Positions 1 to 12,699 of a DNA stretch of 64,000 nucleotides are shown here, in pieces (position 1 is the first letter of the stretch; every line of letters starts with the position of its first letter). The notes beneath the pieces were generated by a model that had not been told where the DNA came from, searched no databases, and was given only the letters and a program-made list of their open reading frames with translations. Position numbers and translations under genes: made by a program. Source of the stretch: Antennarius striatus (Eukaryota; Chordata; Actinopteri; Lophiiformes; Antennariidae). The stretch is taken from the NCBI RefSeq assembly GCF_040054535.1, contig NC_090785.1, positions 8,870,501 through 8,934,500 on the forward strand. Direction: 5' to 3'.

Positions 1-307
1 TCTTTGTAGTGGCTTTATTGTAATAATTGCGTACGTTGCGTCTAAAAGTTACGTACGTATCGCGTAACGTAACTGGCTATCTTCGGTTAGCCGACGTCAG
101 CTGGAGTGGGAGTCCTCCCTGAATGACTAAGTGTGTGGACCGCTCGTGAAGAGGAGGGTGGGGACAAAACTTCCAGACCTCGCCCTGCAGTCGCTTCATT
201 CCAGAAGGCAGCTCGTCGCTTAACGGTGTTGGAGAGACACCCCAGCGTTTTTTTTATTGAAGGGAGGCCGACACAGTTGTGTCACGTTAGGGCAACGATC
301 CACAACA
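1..307 (+). promoter_or_regulatory. ehd1: ehd1 5' flank and 5' UTR
   Basis: This sequence immediately precedes the ehd1 start codon. The first 100 bases hold several CpG-containing words (TACGTA, CGCG) and a CRE-like GACGTCA at about 93-99. No TATA box is evident. The transcription start cannot be placed from sequence alone. Confidence 0.4.
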
Positions 308-1678
308 ATGTTCAGGAAAAGCATGAAAAAAGATCCCGAGCTATTTCAGAATGTCTCGGATGGGCTGCGGCGGCTTTACCGGACCAAACTGTTCCCTCTG
401 GAGGACACGTATCGATTCCACGACTTCCACTCCCCGGCACTTGAAGATGCCGACTTCGACAACAAGCCCATGGTCCTCCTGGTGGGGCAATACTCGACGG
501 GGAAGACCACCTTCATCCGGCATCTCATGGAGCAGGACTTCCCCGGTATGCGAATTGGCCCCGAGCCGACTACGGATTCGTTTATCGCGGTGATGCACGG
601 TGACCAAGAAGGGGTAGTACCGGGTAATGCCCTGGTGGTCGACCCCAAGAAGCCCTTCCGCAAACTGAACGCCTTCGGCAACGCGTTCCTCAACAGGTAA
701 AGTCAACGCTTGTGTCCCCGGGCGGAACTCAGGGGCTCAAAATGAGCAGCGGGGATGTGATGGACTGGAGGTTAGCCCTACTGTTATTTAGTCTTAGGTA
801 CTGAATACAGTTATGTGATGCCAACGCTTGTCTGCTGAATTAATATAATTTTTGAATGCAACTCCCTCATCCTTGGTTGAATTCCCTTCCTACAAGTTCT
901 TGCGTTAATGTTCCACAGCCTGTTGTTGCTCAATGATCCCAACATTCTTTTGGAACCAAGTGTGTGTGTGAGTTTTCTTCTGTCATCATCCTGAGAGAAT
1001 GTGGGTGTTAGTGTCAATAAGTTGGTGGGTCAGGTCTGTCTGCAGTGAAGGGAAGGGAAAACAGCTCTTATTCCTGGGAAAGGGAAGTGTTTTCCATTTG
1101 GACCTACTGCTAATGCAAATGAATCGGGCACATCATTTTGCACTTCATCTGAAAAGCACCTGGTTGTTGTTGCTGTTGGCAGATTGTTTTCATGTCAGTT
1201 TCACAGTCTGGCCCCTCCAGGGCAGAAATAGTTTGCTAGGAAACAAGCTGACCTTGTATTGTCCTCAAGTGCAGATGCTATAGATTTTGTACCTTGTGGT
1301 CATAAAATTCTTGAGGAAAAGCCTGCGAGTTGAAGTTGTGAAATCTTATCACATAGGGTTAAAGGTTTTGGCACGACTGTCATCTTCCAGTTCTGTAGCA
1401 CTGAGTCAGCAGGTGATTCAGTAATTAAATAGTACATCAGAACATTCAGCTTGTTGGAGCCTATTCAGGGTGCCTGATGATCTGGTGATTCTGAGAAATC
1501 CCCATAACATCTCTCAAATGTTTATTAATCATTAAGTCAGCTCATTAGATCTGTACTGTAGTCCAAAGTACTTGTGGTTAAAAAAAAAGTCCTGGGAGTC
1601 AGTACTACATAATTGTAGTTTGTATATTTACAGTACAAATAAAATCTAAGAACAAGGTGAAATGTCATTAAGAAGGTG

Positions 1679-1772
<94 letters not shown>

Positions 1773-3955
1773 AACAAAATGACTGGTTAATCTTGTCTAT
1801 GCTGTGTTGGTTTGTGATGACATCAGAAAGTGGGCATCCCTCTCTGGCAGTGTCACTTCCTGTGTGGTTGTACATGTGGGTATGTGTCAGATAAGTCACA
1901 CACTCTTTACTAGCTCACACAGAGTCTCTAGCTTCATTTGTTATTAACTTCTAATTATTATGTGTGTTGAAATAATACAAAACTGAAGTTCACCCTTTCC
2001 CAGTTCAGCCAGTTATCCATTATCCACCAGTTCTCCTCAGTTATTTGAAGTGTTTGCCTCTCTCTTGAAAATACACAGATGTCTGTCACACAGTGTCAGT
2101 CACACTAAGGAAAGTCAGTCATGCAGTTCAGGTGAGAGTGGTGTTACACGTCATAAATCACACTTCACCCTTTTGCAACTTTGAATACAGGCTTTAAAGG
2201 AAACTAGATAAGATTATGTATGAGCTAAGACTATTGTCCAGCATGGCATCATTTATCAAACTGTTGGACACGATCCCGATGGATGATGGGTGCAGCGGTT
2301 CTCTTAGAATTCAGTTTTTATCTTTCTCAGAGGCAGACTGGAGATTCCTGCTCTGGATTAGAGAGGGGCTCGCATGATCATGCTGAATGACTATGTGTGC
2401 ATTTGTGCACACATAGTATATAGGTATATAGGTGTATAGAGACATCGAAGATTTTATCACTTATTCACTGATTTTATAGCTGGGAGAAAATACCACATCA
2501 GAGGAGCATGCTGTGTGATACCATTTCCACGGTGTAGCTCTTAAACGATAGTCATTCAACCTGCAGATTATCCTTTAACTACCAGTCACAGATAGGACTT
2601 ACCCTAGGTGTAATCAGTTATTTTTGAGGAGCGTAAACATAAATCAGGTAATCCCCACACAGTATGCTCTTGGCATTAGAAAACCCAAAGGATGATGGCT
2701 AGAGTACCAGTGTACTGGTGTGTTTACTGCTCTCTTCCATCATTTCTATTTTACTAAAGCCCAATATGTAGATGTTTATGTGTAGATTTATACAAAGTCC
2801 CAAGTCTTACTCTTAAAGTAAATTGTCCTCTTTCTCCAGATGAAGATTTATATTTTATATTTTGAAGCTCTCTGGAGTCAGAGGGCCGCTTTGTAAGCCA
2901 TTAGTCCGTAAAACCATTAGTCAGCAATAGTGTAGTTCCGCACAGGCCCACCCTGGCCTGAACTGTCCTGTTATTCCAGGACACTGACGCTGCACTTTAC
3001 TGAGATAGAGGTTGCACATGTTCAGCCTCACAGAGCACATAACAAACATTTGAGTGTGTGTCCATCGATGTAAAGTAGATGTACAAGACAGGGGGATTTC
3101 ATTCATAAACAGAACATAAGCAAAAATTGTGAATTGACCCAGTTGTGTACTTATACTCCACAACCCCTGTACTGGTTGTGTTTCCTCTCCTCTACAGGAA
3201 GTTATGGTTACAATGTGAAGGAAGGTCATAGGTCAGGAGGAGAATCAGGAGACAAGTTGGAGTCAGACTTCCAATCACGTCAGAGATCTGATGTGAAATA
3301 TTAACCTTGACGTTCATACCAGGGCCACAACCTTTGTTATGAGGATAGTTAAATCACTTTATCGAGATATCGTCGGACAGTTAAGGATCATGCTTATTGT
3401 ACTTCATGCCTCCTGGGACCTCCATTGCTTGAAGGGGTCAGCTGTTTCTTAGAATTTCAGCTGGAGTTTCTTGAGTTTGGAAAAATATAGCAGTAGATAG
3501 ATGGATTGGAAACTTTTGCCAACATTCCAGTGGGATATCATGCGCCATCATCTCTCATATCCCACGAGAGGGAGTGGAAAAATCTGCGTGTTTGTTTTAT
3601 CTGGTGGTTAAAGTAATGCAATACCATGGAAAGGATCTCCCTTCTCTCGTATTTCTTTGACATGTTCAATGCCCTCAGATTTTTCCTCTCTCCATGTGTT
3701 ATGAGATGTCTGCTAGTGTTTGTGGTCTGTCTGCGGACCATGATTATGGTCCCAAGCAAGAATATAAAAGCGTGGGTCTCCCAGTCTTATGACCGGGTGC
3801 CGCTGAGATGGTTGACATTGAGTGAAAGGGCAGTAGAGTGAGAAGTAGCTCCGGGGATTTAACAATCTCCTCTTTGTCTCGAGCAAGATTCTGAGGGTTT
3901 ATTCAAAACCACACATCCTCTCTTGTGTTATAATGTGATCTGCCCGTCTGTGTTT

Positions 3956-3989
<34 letters not shown>

Positions 3990-6423
3990 ATCTTGGCATG
4001 ATTTCTTTTAGACAAAGAGGTATCCCCTTCTTTGATGTTTAAATCCCAGTGTCCCAGCTGAAAGGAAGGCATTGATTCTGGCCTTCAAGTCATAATGTAA
4101 TGTCTGAGTGTTTCCATCACACACCCCCACAGTGAGGGTCATCATCGTGTGGTTCCACTGTTGTGGTAGAGAGAGATCATACGTCAGGGAGAGCTGAAAC
4201 AATCAATCAATCACTTGACAATAGAAAATTAGTTCAGCAGATTCTTCAAGAAAATAAATGATGTTAGTTCGGCTCTGTATTGGTGAGGATGTGCTTTATT
4301 CTTTGTCCTGTGTGAACTTAAACAGAGCATTTTCTTTTTACACCTATGCAAACACAAACTTTTTTGAAGATATTTCATTCAACTTTAAGAAATAGTGATA
4401 GGCATTTCTTGGAAAATTAACAGACGGAATGATTTATCCTCAACAAATAGTAGTAATAAAAATGCAGCTAAATAAGGTTTTACAACAGGCATCAAATGTG
4501 ACATGGAAAAATTTAATTTGGCTTTAAAATAATAATGCCAAATTTAGTTGTTGGCAACTCCTGGAACAATAATGTTTCCCTTCACCCACTGCCACTGTGT
4601 GTTTTAACCATCTTTCCCAGTGAGGGAATCCCACTAATGTTTACACTGAAAGGGTTCAAAAACCTCCAGAATAAAGTTTGTTTAATGCTAAGCTCGTTTC
4701 TAAACACACCAATTTTTTCTTCTCTCCCACTTCTCCTCTTTGCCCCGATGCCTCTGTTTTTCTTTTACATTCTTTCTCCCTTTTCCGTTCTGTCTGGTAC
4801 CTTCTTCACTTTCATCCAGATTTATGTGCGCCCAGATGCCTAACGCTGTCCTGGAGAGCATCAGCATCATCGATACCCCGGGAATCCTGTCCGGAGAGAA
4901 ACAGAGGATAAGCAGAGGTCTGTCTGAAGTAAACACACACACATGAAACACTCTCCTACTCACCTACTTTCTAGTACTATTTGCTATTTAATGGAGCCAC
5001 ACAACAGAACAACGGAGAGCCCTGAACACGAGAGAAACATGAAGGAAGTAGCAGTGAGAGAAAGGGGAACATTCCTAAACATCCCACATACTCTTCCTGT
5101 TCTTCGGTTTTTCTCTGATGGCATGGGCTCCTCTGAGTGAGCACACACTGACTCACTTGATGTGCCGTCAAACCTGTATTAAACCCTGAATGTCCTCGGG
5201 TCATAACCTAACCAAACAGATCAAGTCTGATGGAGGCTGTTACAACTTGACAGGAGCAAAGAGAGAGCTAAACACTTTCTATTTGCATTCACTCTACCTG
5301 TGGGTTTCTGTCTATCTTCTGTCACATCCTGCCCTATTTGATCGTCTTTCTCTTTTGTTTTCGGTTTGACTGTAAGCTGTGTTCATATCAACATGTTTAG
5401 TAGTAGTAGTAGTTGTGAATATTGCCTGTATGCGTGTGCTCTTTCCATTTGTCTTATATACTGTTTTTATCAATGTTTCCACCTGTACTGAATGAATGAA
5501 TCAATCCATATATTTATCACGATTCAGGGTCACTTCAGATTTGCCGCATATGCAGCTTTATTTCTGATGATTTGACAGAACAGAGGCAGAAGGCTACAGT
5601 GCAGCTCAACACAGCTTCTCCTTTTTCAAATTGACTTGAGAAGTAGAAATTTTTTGTGTACTCGGGGAAGAGGATGTGGAGTAAAATGGCAAACATAGCA
5701 AAGTTTCCCAAGACTCCCCTCACACTTACCACCACTAACACCTGTATTGCATAGAAAGATGATTAAAAAAATAGTGCTTTACTGTCAAGCAACTGGAAAT
5801 AGAGGAAAATAGTTGTTTTGTTATTTGGTTTAATATTGAAAGCATTTAAATCAATTTTCTTATATTTTTGCTGCCTTTCTCTGTGTTTTAGTCCAGTTGA
5901 TTCAATGGCTGTGAGTTTTGGACTTTGAGATATACCAAATGGTCTAATCAAAGATAAGACACAGCGCTCTCTGCAATTCAAAAATGTATTAGCATTCACT
6001 GCTATCTGACTTTTTATAGATTTTGAAAATATCAGTTCCTTTCAGTCCCAGTATGAAGGAGTAGACATGAAAACAGTACAGATCATTGGTAAAGAATCAG
6101 TAAAATCCAAAAAGATTTCAAATGTGTGAATAAATTGTGTGTGTATGTGTCTTTGTGCGTGCGTGTATGAAAGGAAAGGCTCGTGTCTGAAATGCCCCAT
6201 CAAAAAAGGAGCTGATTTAATCTGTCGCCTCAGTTTTGTTTCTGTACAGACAGACCTAATGTGGGTTTGTATCCTCAGTGACATGGAAAACACACACACG
6301 CACGCACACACACACACGCACTAACACACACACACAACCACTATCGTCTTAACTGTTTTTGCATAAACTAAGGTATTATTGCAATGATGGTGCCAACTGC
6401 AAACAGGACTGACAGGATTGTGT

Positions 6424-6465
<42 letters not shown>

Positions 6466-6920
6466 GTGTGTGCGTGCGTGTGTGTGTGCGTGTGTGTTTG
6501 TGTGTGTGTCTTAGCATGATTTCTTTTCGACAAAGAGGTATCCCCGCCTTTGATGTGCGCGCGCGTGTGCGTGCATGTGCATTTAACAGCCATATGCTTT
6601 CTGTACTTTCAGAGATGAACAGATAAAATTTCTCAATCATAGTGGATTTTTTTTCATTGCTTGGCACTTTTATTGTGGATTCACGTGTTTGCGTCAGCAG
6701 TGCTTCTTCCTTCATGAGCCACAACTTCATTAAAAATAAAAGTGTAAATTTGCAGAAGCACTTCGCTTTCCCATCACCACAACTGGGTTTAGATTATTTT
6801 TAATGTAATTCAGCAAAATTAACTGACAGAAGTGAAGATAGAAGACTGACGCATAGTTGAAACTAAAGCCAGAGGCTATGGCTTAGTTTGGAAGAAAAAC
6901 CTGGAACAGGATGTCTGGGC

Positions 6921-6958
<38 letters not shown>

Positions 6959-9900
6959 CTAAAGAGGTATATGTGTGTCATAGCACGTTTGTTAAGCAGG
7001 TTCTTGAGGAACATTTTCATCTTTCCCACTCGTGCAGTGAACATTATTCCATGTTCAGTCAAAACAGAGATGCGTGGAAAGTGGATGCATGACACCGAGC
7101 ATCCATCCACTTTTTTTTTTGGCTCCTTTTTTTTTTTTCTATTACCAGTGAAGATGACATGAAGCCCAGCAGGACACCTTCTTTGTGGTCACTTTGACTA
7201 TGCTAACTGTAACTAGCAAACATCAGGTGAATTTGCAAGTATTTTTTAATGTTACGCAACTGAGTGAGTCAGAACTAACAGTAGATGACGCTGTCACTGA
7301 TGATGATAATTCTATGATTGAGATACTGAATTGTTATCATTTTTACCATGGTGGAGCTCACACTCTGGCCCCAGAGGTCCTGTTAACCTCATGCTATGTG
7401 CTATAAGTGAGCCGAGTCACAGCAGCTGTTTCCATCTGATTCCAGGAAGCACACTGAAAACAGACTTGAGAGAGAAAAGCAAATATCCTGGGCCGCCTCC
7501 TGCAGGAATCTTTGAATTTAAATATCTTTTCTTTTTTCCACACACACACACACACTAATGCTTCATGCTGCACAAATGGTGACAAACTTTCTGTCATGTT
7601 TTTCTTTGACTTTTACTTACTCACCCCCTGCTTTCAACTTTTCCTTTTTTTAAAAAAATCTACCTGTCCTACCAGTTCAGTTTTGGATCACTCCCCATGT
7701 CCAGACTGTGTTTCTGTTTGTCCTTTGTGCGCAGACAGACAAAGGCCTGCCATGTAGGAATGCATGTGTAGCAGATCTGGTGCTGATTGTGTGACAGCTG
7801 AGATGAGCTTTGAGAGCAACTGCATTCACCTCAGATCAGATGACACACAGCCTCTAATCAAAACCACAATTCTGTCTTTCTCAATCCTTCTCTGGGTCCT
7901 CCAGGCAAAGGAGTGGTCAGAAACTAATAAAAATGGCCTTTTTTACATAAGTTCAGTTAGTCCCCTTGTTTTTTACAGAACCAAAGGAAGTGAGGAGTTC
8001 AGTTCATTTCTGTCCTGAAACCACAATCAAATGTATTTGTAGCACATCCCAGCTCAGACTTAACACTTCTGTATTTTATCATCATTTAGAAACTTCATAG
8101 CATTTTATCTCCAACCTCATATTTACCTACAATGTTTGTCACCGGGTTGCTTGTTACTAAATTTGAAATGCTGAAAATGGTTCTAAAACAGGCACAAGCA
8201 AAAATGACCTGCGGACCGTGTACGTCGTTTTATGCATCGTTTGCAATGGTACAAATAAAAACTCCATCCATGTGCTCCTCAGCTGGCCCACCTGTCAGAT
8301 TTTAGAATTCTCTGTGGCACACCTGTCAGAAAGTTTGCCCACCCCTGTTCGAAACCCAGCCTTGACTTACAGATGACTCACAGTCTTTTTTTCCAACGGA
8401 CTAAACATTATTGGATCAATATGGCTTGAAATGTGGAACATCAACAGTTAAACCTGTGGCAGCTCACAATTTGTTCAGCGTTTGGAGCCTCTGAGCTCTT
8501 TGTCTGGCTGGTGAGCCTGGTGCACTCCTACATCAATAGTGTGTTATGGTCGGAGTAATTGTGTGTCACACTTACATTAGCGGAACACAGACAGAATCAA
8601 TGGACCTTCATCCTTAACAGTTATAAATATCTGCCTGGTTTTTGTATGTTTAAATTATGAGTCTCATGCGGTCGCAGTGGGAATGAATCGCTCTCCATAT
8701 GCAAGCAGTGAGCCATTTCATAATAGTTTCCTTGGCCAAAAATCCTTAATGAAACTACATAAAAACTATTAAATAAAATAAAACTAACTTTCAACCTCAG
8801 AAAGATTGATAGAAACATCCAACTGAACTGAGTGAGGATGTATTTAAAAATTGATATGAAATACAAGTTAACACTGTGCAGTAAACCATCTTAAGAACCC
8901 CGTTTATCTAATGACCCATTACAAGCACTTTGCCCTATTTATTGTCTCGTTTAATATAAATGCACACATGTCAGTATAAATCCATACAATATATCCCCTG
9001 GTATGTAGCAAGAAATTAGTGTTGAGAATTGACAAACCAAGTATGAGGCAATCGAGGTGCCTCCATTATGACATACTGGAGGTTGTTTGTAAGAGAGAAC
9101 TGACAAATTCAATTTCTCAAATGTAAAAAGCCCCTTTAAAAAGTCCTACAGATGTGTTGTTGTCGCATTTCTTTAAAATGAATCAAAGGGATTGTCATCA
9201 CGATTATTTTTATGTATACAAAAAAAATTAATGCTCTACCTTCTGTTTTTTCTAGGATTTGTTTAGCTCCAAAATAATATCAATATTTGCTTCAAAACAT
9301 GATAAATATTCAGACAACCAAAGATAGTGTAGTCGATGTGATATGACATAATAAAACTGAATACTACCTGTCCTCTCACGATTTGCAACAATAAATGCAA
9401 CAAATTATTTTACCAATTTGGACATTTTTTAGATTTTATTAGTGAGTCCTTGGATGTACTTGTAAACAAAGCCAGGAACAGTTTAATATTGTGACTTTTT
9501 GGTATTGTGACTTCTGCTCATCTTTAACCCGCTGGTCTTCTCACCGTTTCTCTCTGTAGGATATGATTTTGCTGCGGTGTTGGAGTGGTTTGCAGAACGT
9601 GTGGACCGCATCATCCTTTTGTTCGATGCCCACAAGTTAGATATCTCCGATGAGTTCTCTGAGGTCATCCGCGCTCTCAAGAATCACGAGGACAAAATGC
9701 GTGTAGTTCTGAACAAAGCAGACCAGATTAGCACCCAACAGCTGATGAGAGTGTATGGAGCCCTCATGTGGTCTTTGGGAAAAATAATCAACACACCTGA
9801 GGTAAGACAGATTTGTCTCCTTTGTGTAACCCTCATATGTGTTTAAATGTCATGCAATCTTGGGGAGATCAGGACAGATTCACACATTACTAAACAAAGG

Positions 9901-12132
9901 ATTGAGTAAGCAGATAGTACCAGAGTTTAGCAAATGCCCTGAGTTGGTGTCACAACATACACAAAAACTAGAGTTTTTACATCATTTGCTTCAACATGTA
10001 TATACTGCCTGGTATCATGTGACTCAGTCTGTCTCATGATTTCCTTCTGGCTGTTGAGTTAATGTTTGATCCGGTCCCCCTCTCATAAACCGATTCCAGA
10101 CAAACCTTTGGATCTCACGAAGAATTATTCATTGACAGAACACATACATGCAAGACATTTATTCCTTTTTTTTGGTAAATTTTATATTGCTTCATCATGC
10201 ATTGTGTATTTCTATTTTGAATATCCAACTATATTTTTATGCCTGACACATTCTGTCATGTACTCTCAACCTGTGAAAGAATTTTTCAGGTGGTTGTTTG
10301 CAATAAAGTGTAGCCTAATTTACTGCTGTGCTAACCGTTCTAGGTGGTTCGTGTGTACATCGGCTCATTCTGGGCCCAGCCCCTGTTGGTCCCGGACAAC
10401 CGGAAGTTGTTTGAGGCTGAGGAGCAGGACCTGTTTTTGGACATTCAATCTTTGCCGCGTAACGCAGCACTACGCAAACTCAACGACCTCATCAAACGAG
10501 CTCGTCTCGCTAAGGTCAGTATTAACAAAAGAGGTCCCCACCATGCTAGCAGCTCCTGGAGGCACTGTGGTGGTTTGAGCTCATGGCTAATATCAATAAG
10601 CTTACAGTTTAATCAGCATATTGTAGTGTTCATCAACATTAGCTTACTTGCACTAAATGTAAAGTACCACTGAGCCTGATGCAAATGTCATTAGTTTATT
10701 TCAGTTATTTCTTAAAAAAATAAAGGGGCTGGGTGGTTGTCTTCTTATCAGATGGTCACATGTTCAATCCTCAGCCCTGCAGCTTGTTGAAGTATCCTTG
10801 AGCAATCAACATTTATTGATGTAAAATGATGGTGGTGCTATAAGAAAAGTCAGTCAGTCCTCGGGGACCATGTATGAAGAGGGTGGACAGATCAACAAAG
10901 CGGTAGTCACACTGAAAAGGGTTGAAAAACCACTCCAGATTGAATCAAACTCAACTTATTTGTCATCCTCTCACCACTCCGTCCTGCACAGTCCCAAAAG
11001 AGAAGTTATTAATATTTAGTTCCTTAGCTAACCATAGACTAAAGTTAGAACATGCCTTCAATCTTAACTAAAACTATGCCTAAAGATATATCTTATTTCA
11101 TTTATGGCCTCCAGGTGCATGCTTATATTATCAGCTCCCTGAAAAAGGAAATGCCAAGTGTGTTTGGAAAGGATTCCAAAAAGAAGGAGCTGATATCCAA
11201 CTTGGGAGAAATTTACCACAAGATAGAGAAGGAGCATCAAATCTCACCTGGAGACTTTCCCAGCCTCAGCAAGATGCAGGTGAGATTAAACAAAGGAGGT
11301 TTTGAAGCTGGTCAACCTACAACGTAATATGCGAGTGAGACTAACAACAGAATGTCCTGTTTAACTTATCTGTGTTTTAAATAAGCCATTAGAAACAAAG
11401 GTTTAGAGGAGAATGACCTTCCAACCCTTGCACTTTACCTTATTTCCTGCCTTTGCACATCAGGATGGGGTTGAGATTTATTTTTCCTGGTTTTGTCAGG
11501 AAATCCTGCTTCTTGCATGTCACTCCCATTGGTAGCCGTTGAAGACTGATCTATTTCCATCACCAATTCCTGTTTTCTCTCAACCCCCATCCCTTCAGGA
11601 GCTGCTGAACGGCCAGGACTTCTCTAAGTTTGTGGCACTGAAGCCCAGGCTGCTGGAGGCCGTGGAGGACATGCTTGCCAATGACATTGCCCGTCTCATG
11701 GCCCTGGTGCGCCAGGAAGAAGCCACAATGCCCAGCCAGTCTGTCAAGGGTGGAGCTTTTGAGGGAACCATGAGTGGTCCCTTCGGTCATGGCTACGGAG
11801 AGGGCGCCAGTGAAGGAATCGATGAATTGGAGTGGGTGGTAGGGCGCGACAAGCCTACATACGATGAGATCTTTTACACCCTGTCTCCCATCAACGGTAA
11901 AGTGAGTGGCGCCGCAGCCAAGAAGGAAATGCTCAAGTCCAAGCTGCCGAATACAGTCTTGGGTAAAATCTGGAAGCTAGCAGACGTGGATAGAGATGGC
12001 TATCTCGACGAAGACGAATTCGCCTTGGCCAATCACCTGATCAAGGTGAAGCTAGAGGGCCATGAGCTGCCAGCCGAGCTTCCCAAACATCTGATACCTC
12101 CGTTGAAACGTGGCACAGAACAAGATGACTAG
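308..12132 (+). CDS. ehd1: EH domain-containing protein 1 (EHD1), complete, six coding exons
   Basis: Membrane-remodelling, dynamin-like ATPase of the endocytic recycling compartment; its EH domain binds NPF-containing partners. Coding exons read as 308-696, 4820-4917, 9560-9801, 10344-10514, 11115-11279 and 11599-12132. Every junction is GT/AG, all phases agree, and the total is 532 codons (human EHD1 is 534). Visible motifs are the P-loop GQYSTGKT (about residues 60-67), DTPG (148-151), NKAD (214-217), and a C-terminal EH domain with an EF-hand loop starting [13 protein letters not shown] near residue 484. The segments [14 protein letters not shown] and INTPEVVRVYIG resemble EHD1 more than EHD3, and dpf2 and ttc9c nearby fit the human 11q13 neighbourhood. 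EHD3 is the main alternative. The start is the first ATG giving [13 protein letters not shown]; EHDs normally begin MFSW, so the second and third residues after MF differ here. Confidence 0.93.
1681..1771. repeat. (GT)n microsatellite
   Basis: About 90 uninterrupted bases of GT in ehd1 intron 1. Confidence 0.95.
2390..2417. repeat. Perfect 12-base inverted repeat, 4-base loop
   Basis: ACTATGTGTGCA and TGCACACATAGT flank TTTG, in ehd1 intron 1. Confidence 0.7.
3991..4035 (+). repeat. GT-linked module, copy 1
   Basis: CTTGGCATGATTTCTTTT then AGACAAAGAGGTATCCCC directly follows a GT tract. The same wording follows another GT tract at 6509-6552. Confidence 0.75.
6419..6552 (+). repeat. (GT)n microsatellite plus GT-linked module, copy 2
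   Basis: About 90 bases of GT with CG variants, then CTTAGCATGATTTCTTTT and CGACAAAGAGGTATCCCC, matching copy 1 at all but a few positions. Confidence 0.8.
6921..6956. repeat. (TA)n microsatellite
   Basis: Eighteen TA units in ehd1 intron 2. Confidence 0.9.
8185..8345 (+). mobile_element. hAT (Charlie-like) fragment, right end
   Basis: CCTGTCAGAAAGTTTGCCCACCCCTG is split here into its readable parts: CACACCTGTCAGAAAG, then TTTGCCCACCCCTG, a typical hAT right end. The preceding 130 bases share several words with 59250-59375. The left end is not clear. Confidence 0.55.
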
Positions 12133-12674
12133 AGGGAGTGGGGGAGGGGCAGTTTATTGTAACAAGCCATGTCAACGCTTTGTGTTCTCCAGAAAAAAAA
12201 GTCTAACCACAAGCAAGATCATCATCATCACTCTTCAAGTTGCAAATCTCCAGGCTTCCTCACACACCACAAGGAGGCATCACTGTGATCTTGTTCACCA
12301 GAGAGAGACTGGAGGGTCTGGAGGGTCTGTGTTTATGCATTAGGCGATAATGTTTATATATCTATTAGAAATGAATGGGGGTGGGGTTGATTTGCAAACT
12401 GATGGAAAGACATTACTGGTTCATGAACTGATAAATAGTTGGAGGTTCCGTGATGGGGCTGAACATGGACTTATGCATCCTGTGTAGATGTCATATTAGT
12501 ATTCAGTCCATATTATTATATGTTCATCCAAAGAAATAGTTTTTCCCATATGGAGAGAGGAAAATAAAATAGATCAAACAGCTGTTAGAATTGTTTTATC
12601 TATATTTTTGTATTTCCTGACTGTTAACTTTGACTCTTTCCACAAAACGTCCCTTTTTATTATTTTGCCAGATA

Positions 12675-12680
12675 AATAAA
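12675..12680 (+). terminator. ehd1: Probable ehd1 polyadenylation signal
   Basis: An AATAAA hexamer lies about 545 bases after the ehd1 stop in an AT-rich stretch. An earlier AATAAA sits near 12563. Either could be used, and the choice is an inference from position only. Confidence 0.45.
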
Positions 12681-12699
12681 AAGGAATATCGTACCATCT

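Larger units (their letters stand above)
697..4819 (+). other. ehd1 intron 1
   Basis: A 4.1 kb intron with no additional recognised gene. It contains a long (GT)n tract (1681-1771), a 12-bp-stem hairpin (2390-2417), a shorter GT tract (about 3955-3990), and directly after it a ~45-base module repeated in intron 2 (see 3991-4035). The rest looks like unique AT-rich intronic DNA. Confidence 0.7.
4918..9559 (+). other. ehd1 intron 2
   Basis: A 4.6 kb intron with (CA)n near 6285-6340, (GT)n at 6419-6508, the second copy of the GT-linked module (6509-6552), (TA)n at 6921-6956, and a hAT-like terminal fragment (about 8185-8345). I see no other gene in it. Confidence 0.7.

Noticed and set aside
341..706. 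Minus-strand frames opposite ehd1 exon 1
   Set aside because: Antisense shadow of a clearly conserved coding exon.
1537..1899. Open frames made of CV or HT dipeptide repeats over the GT microsatellite
   Set aside because: They are translations of a simple repeat with no splice context or family match; the same applies to frames at 6321-6730, 20352-20741, 35737-36216 and 61345-61707.
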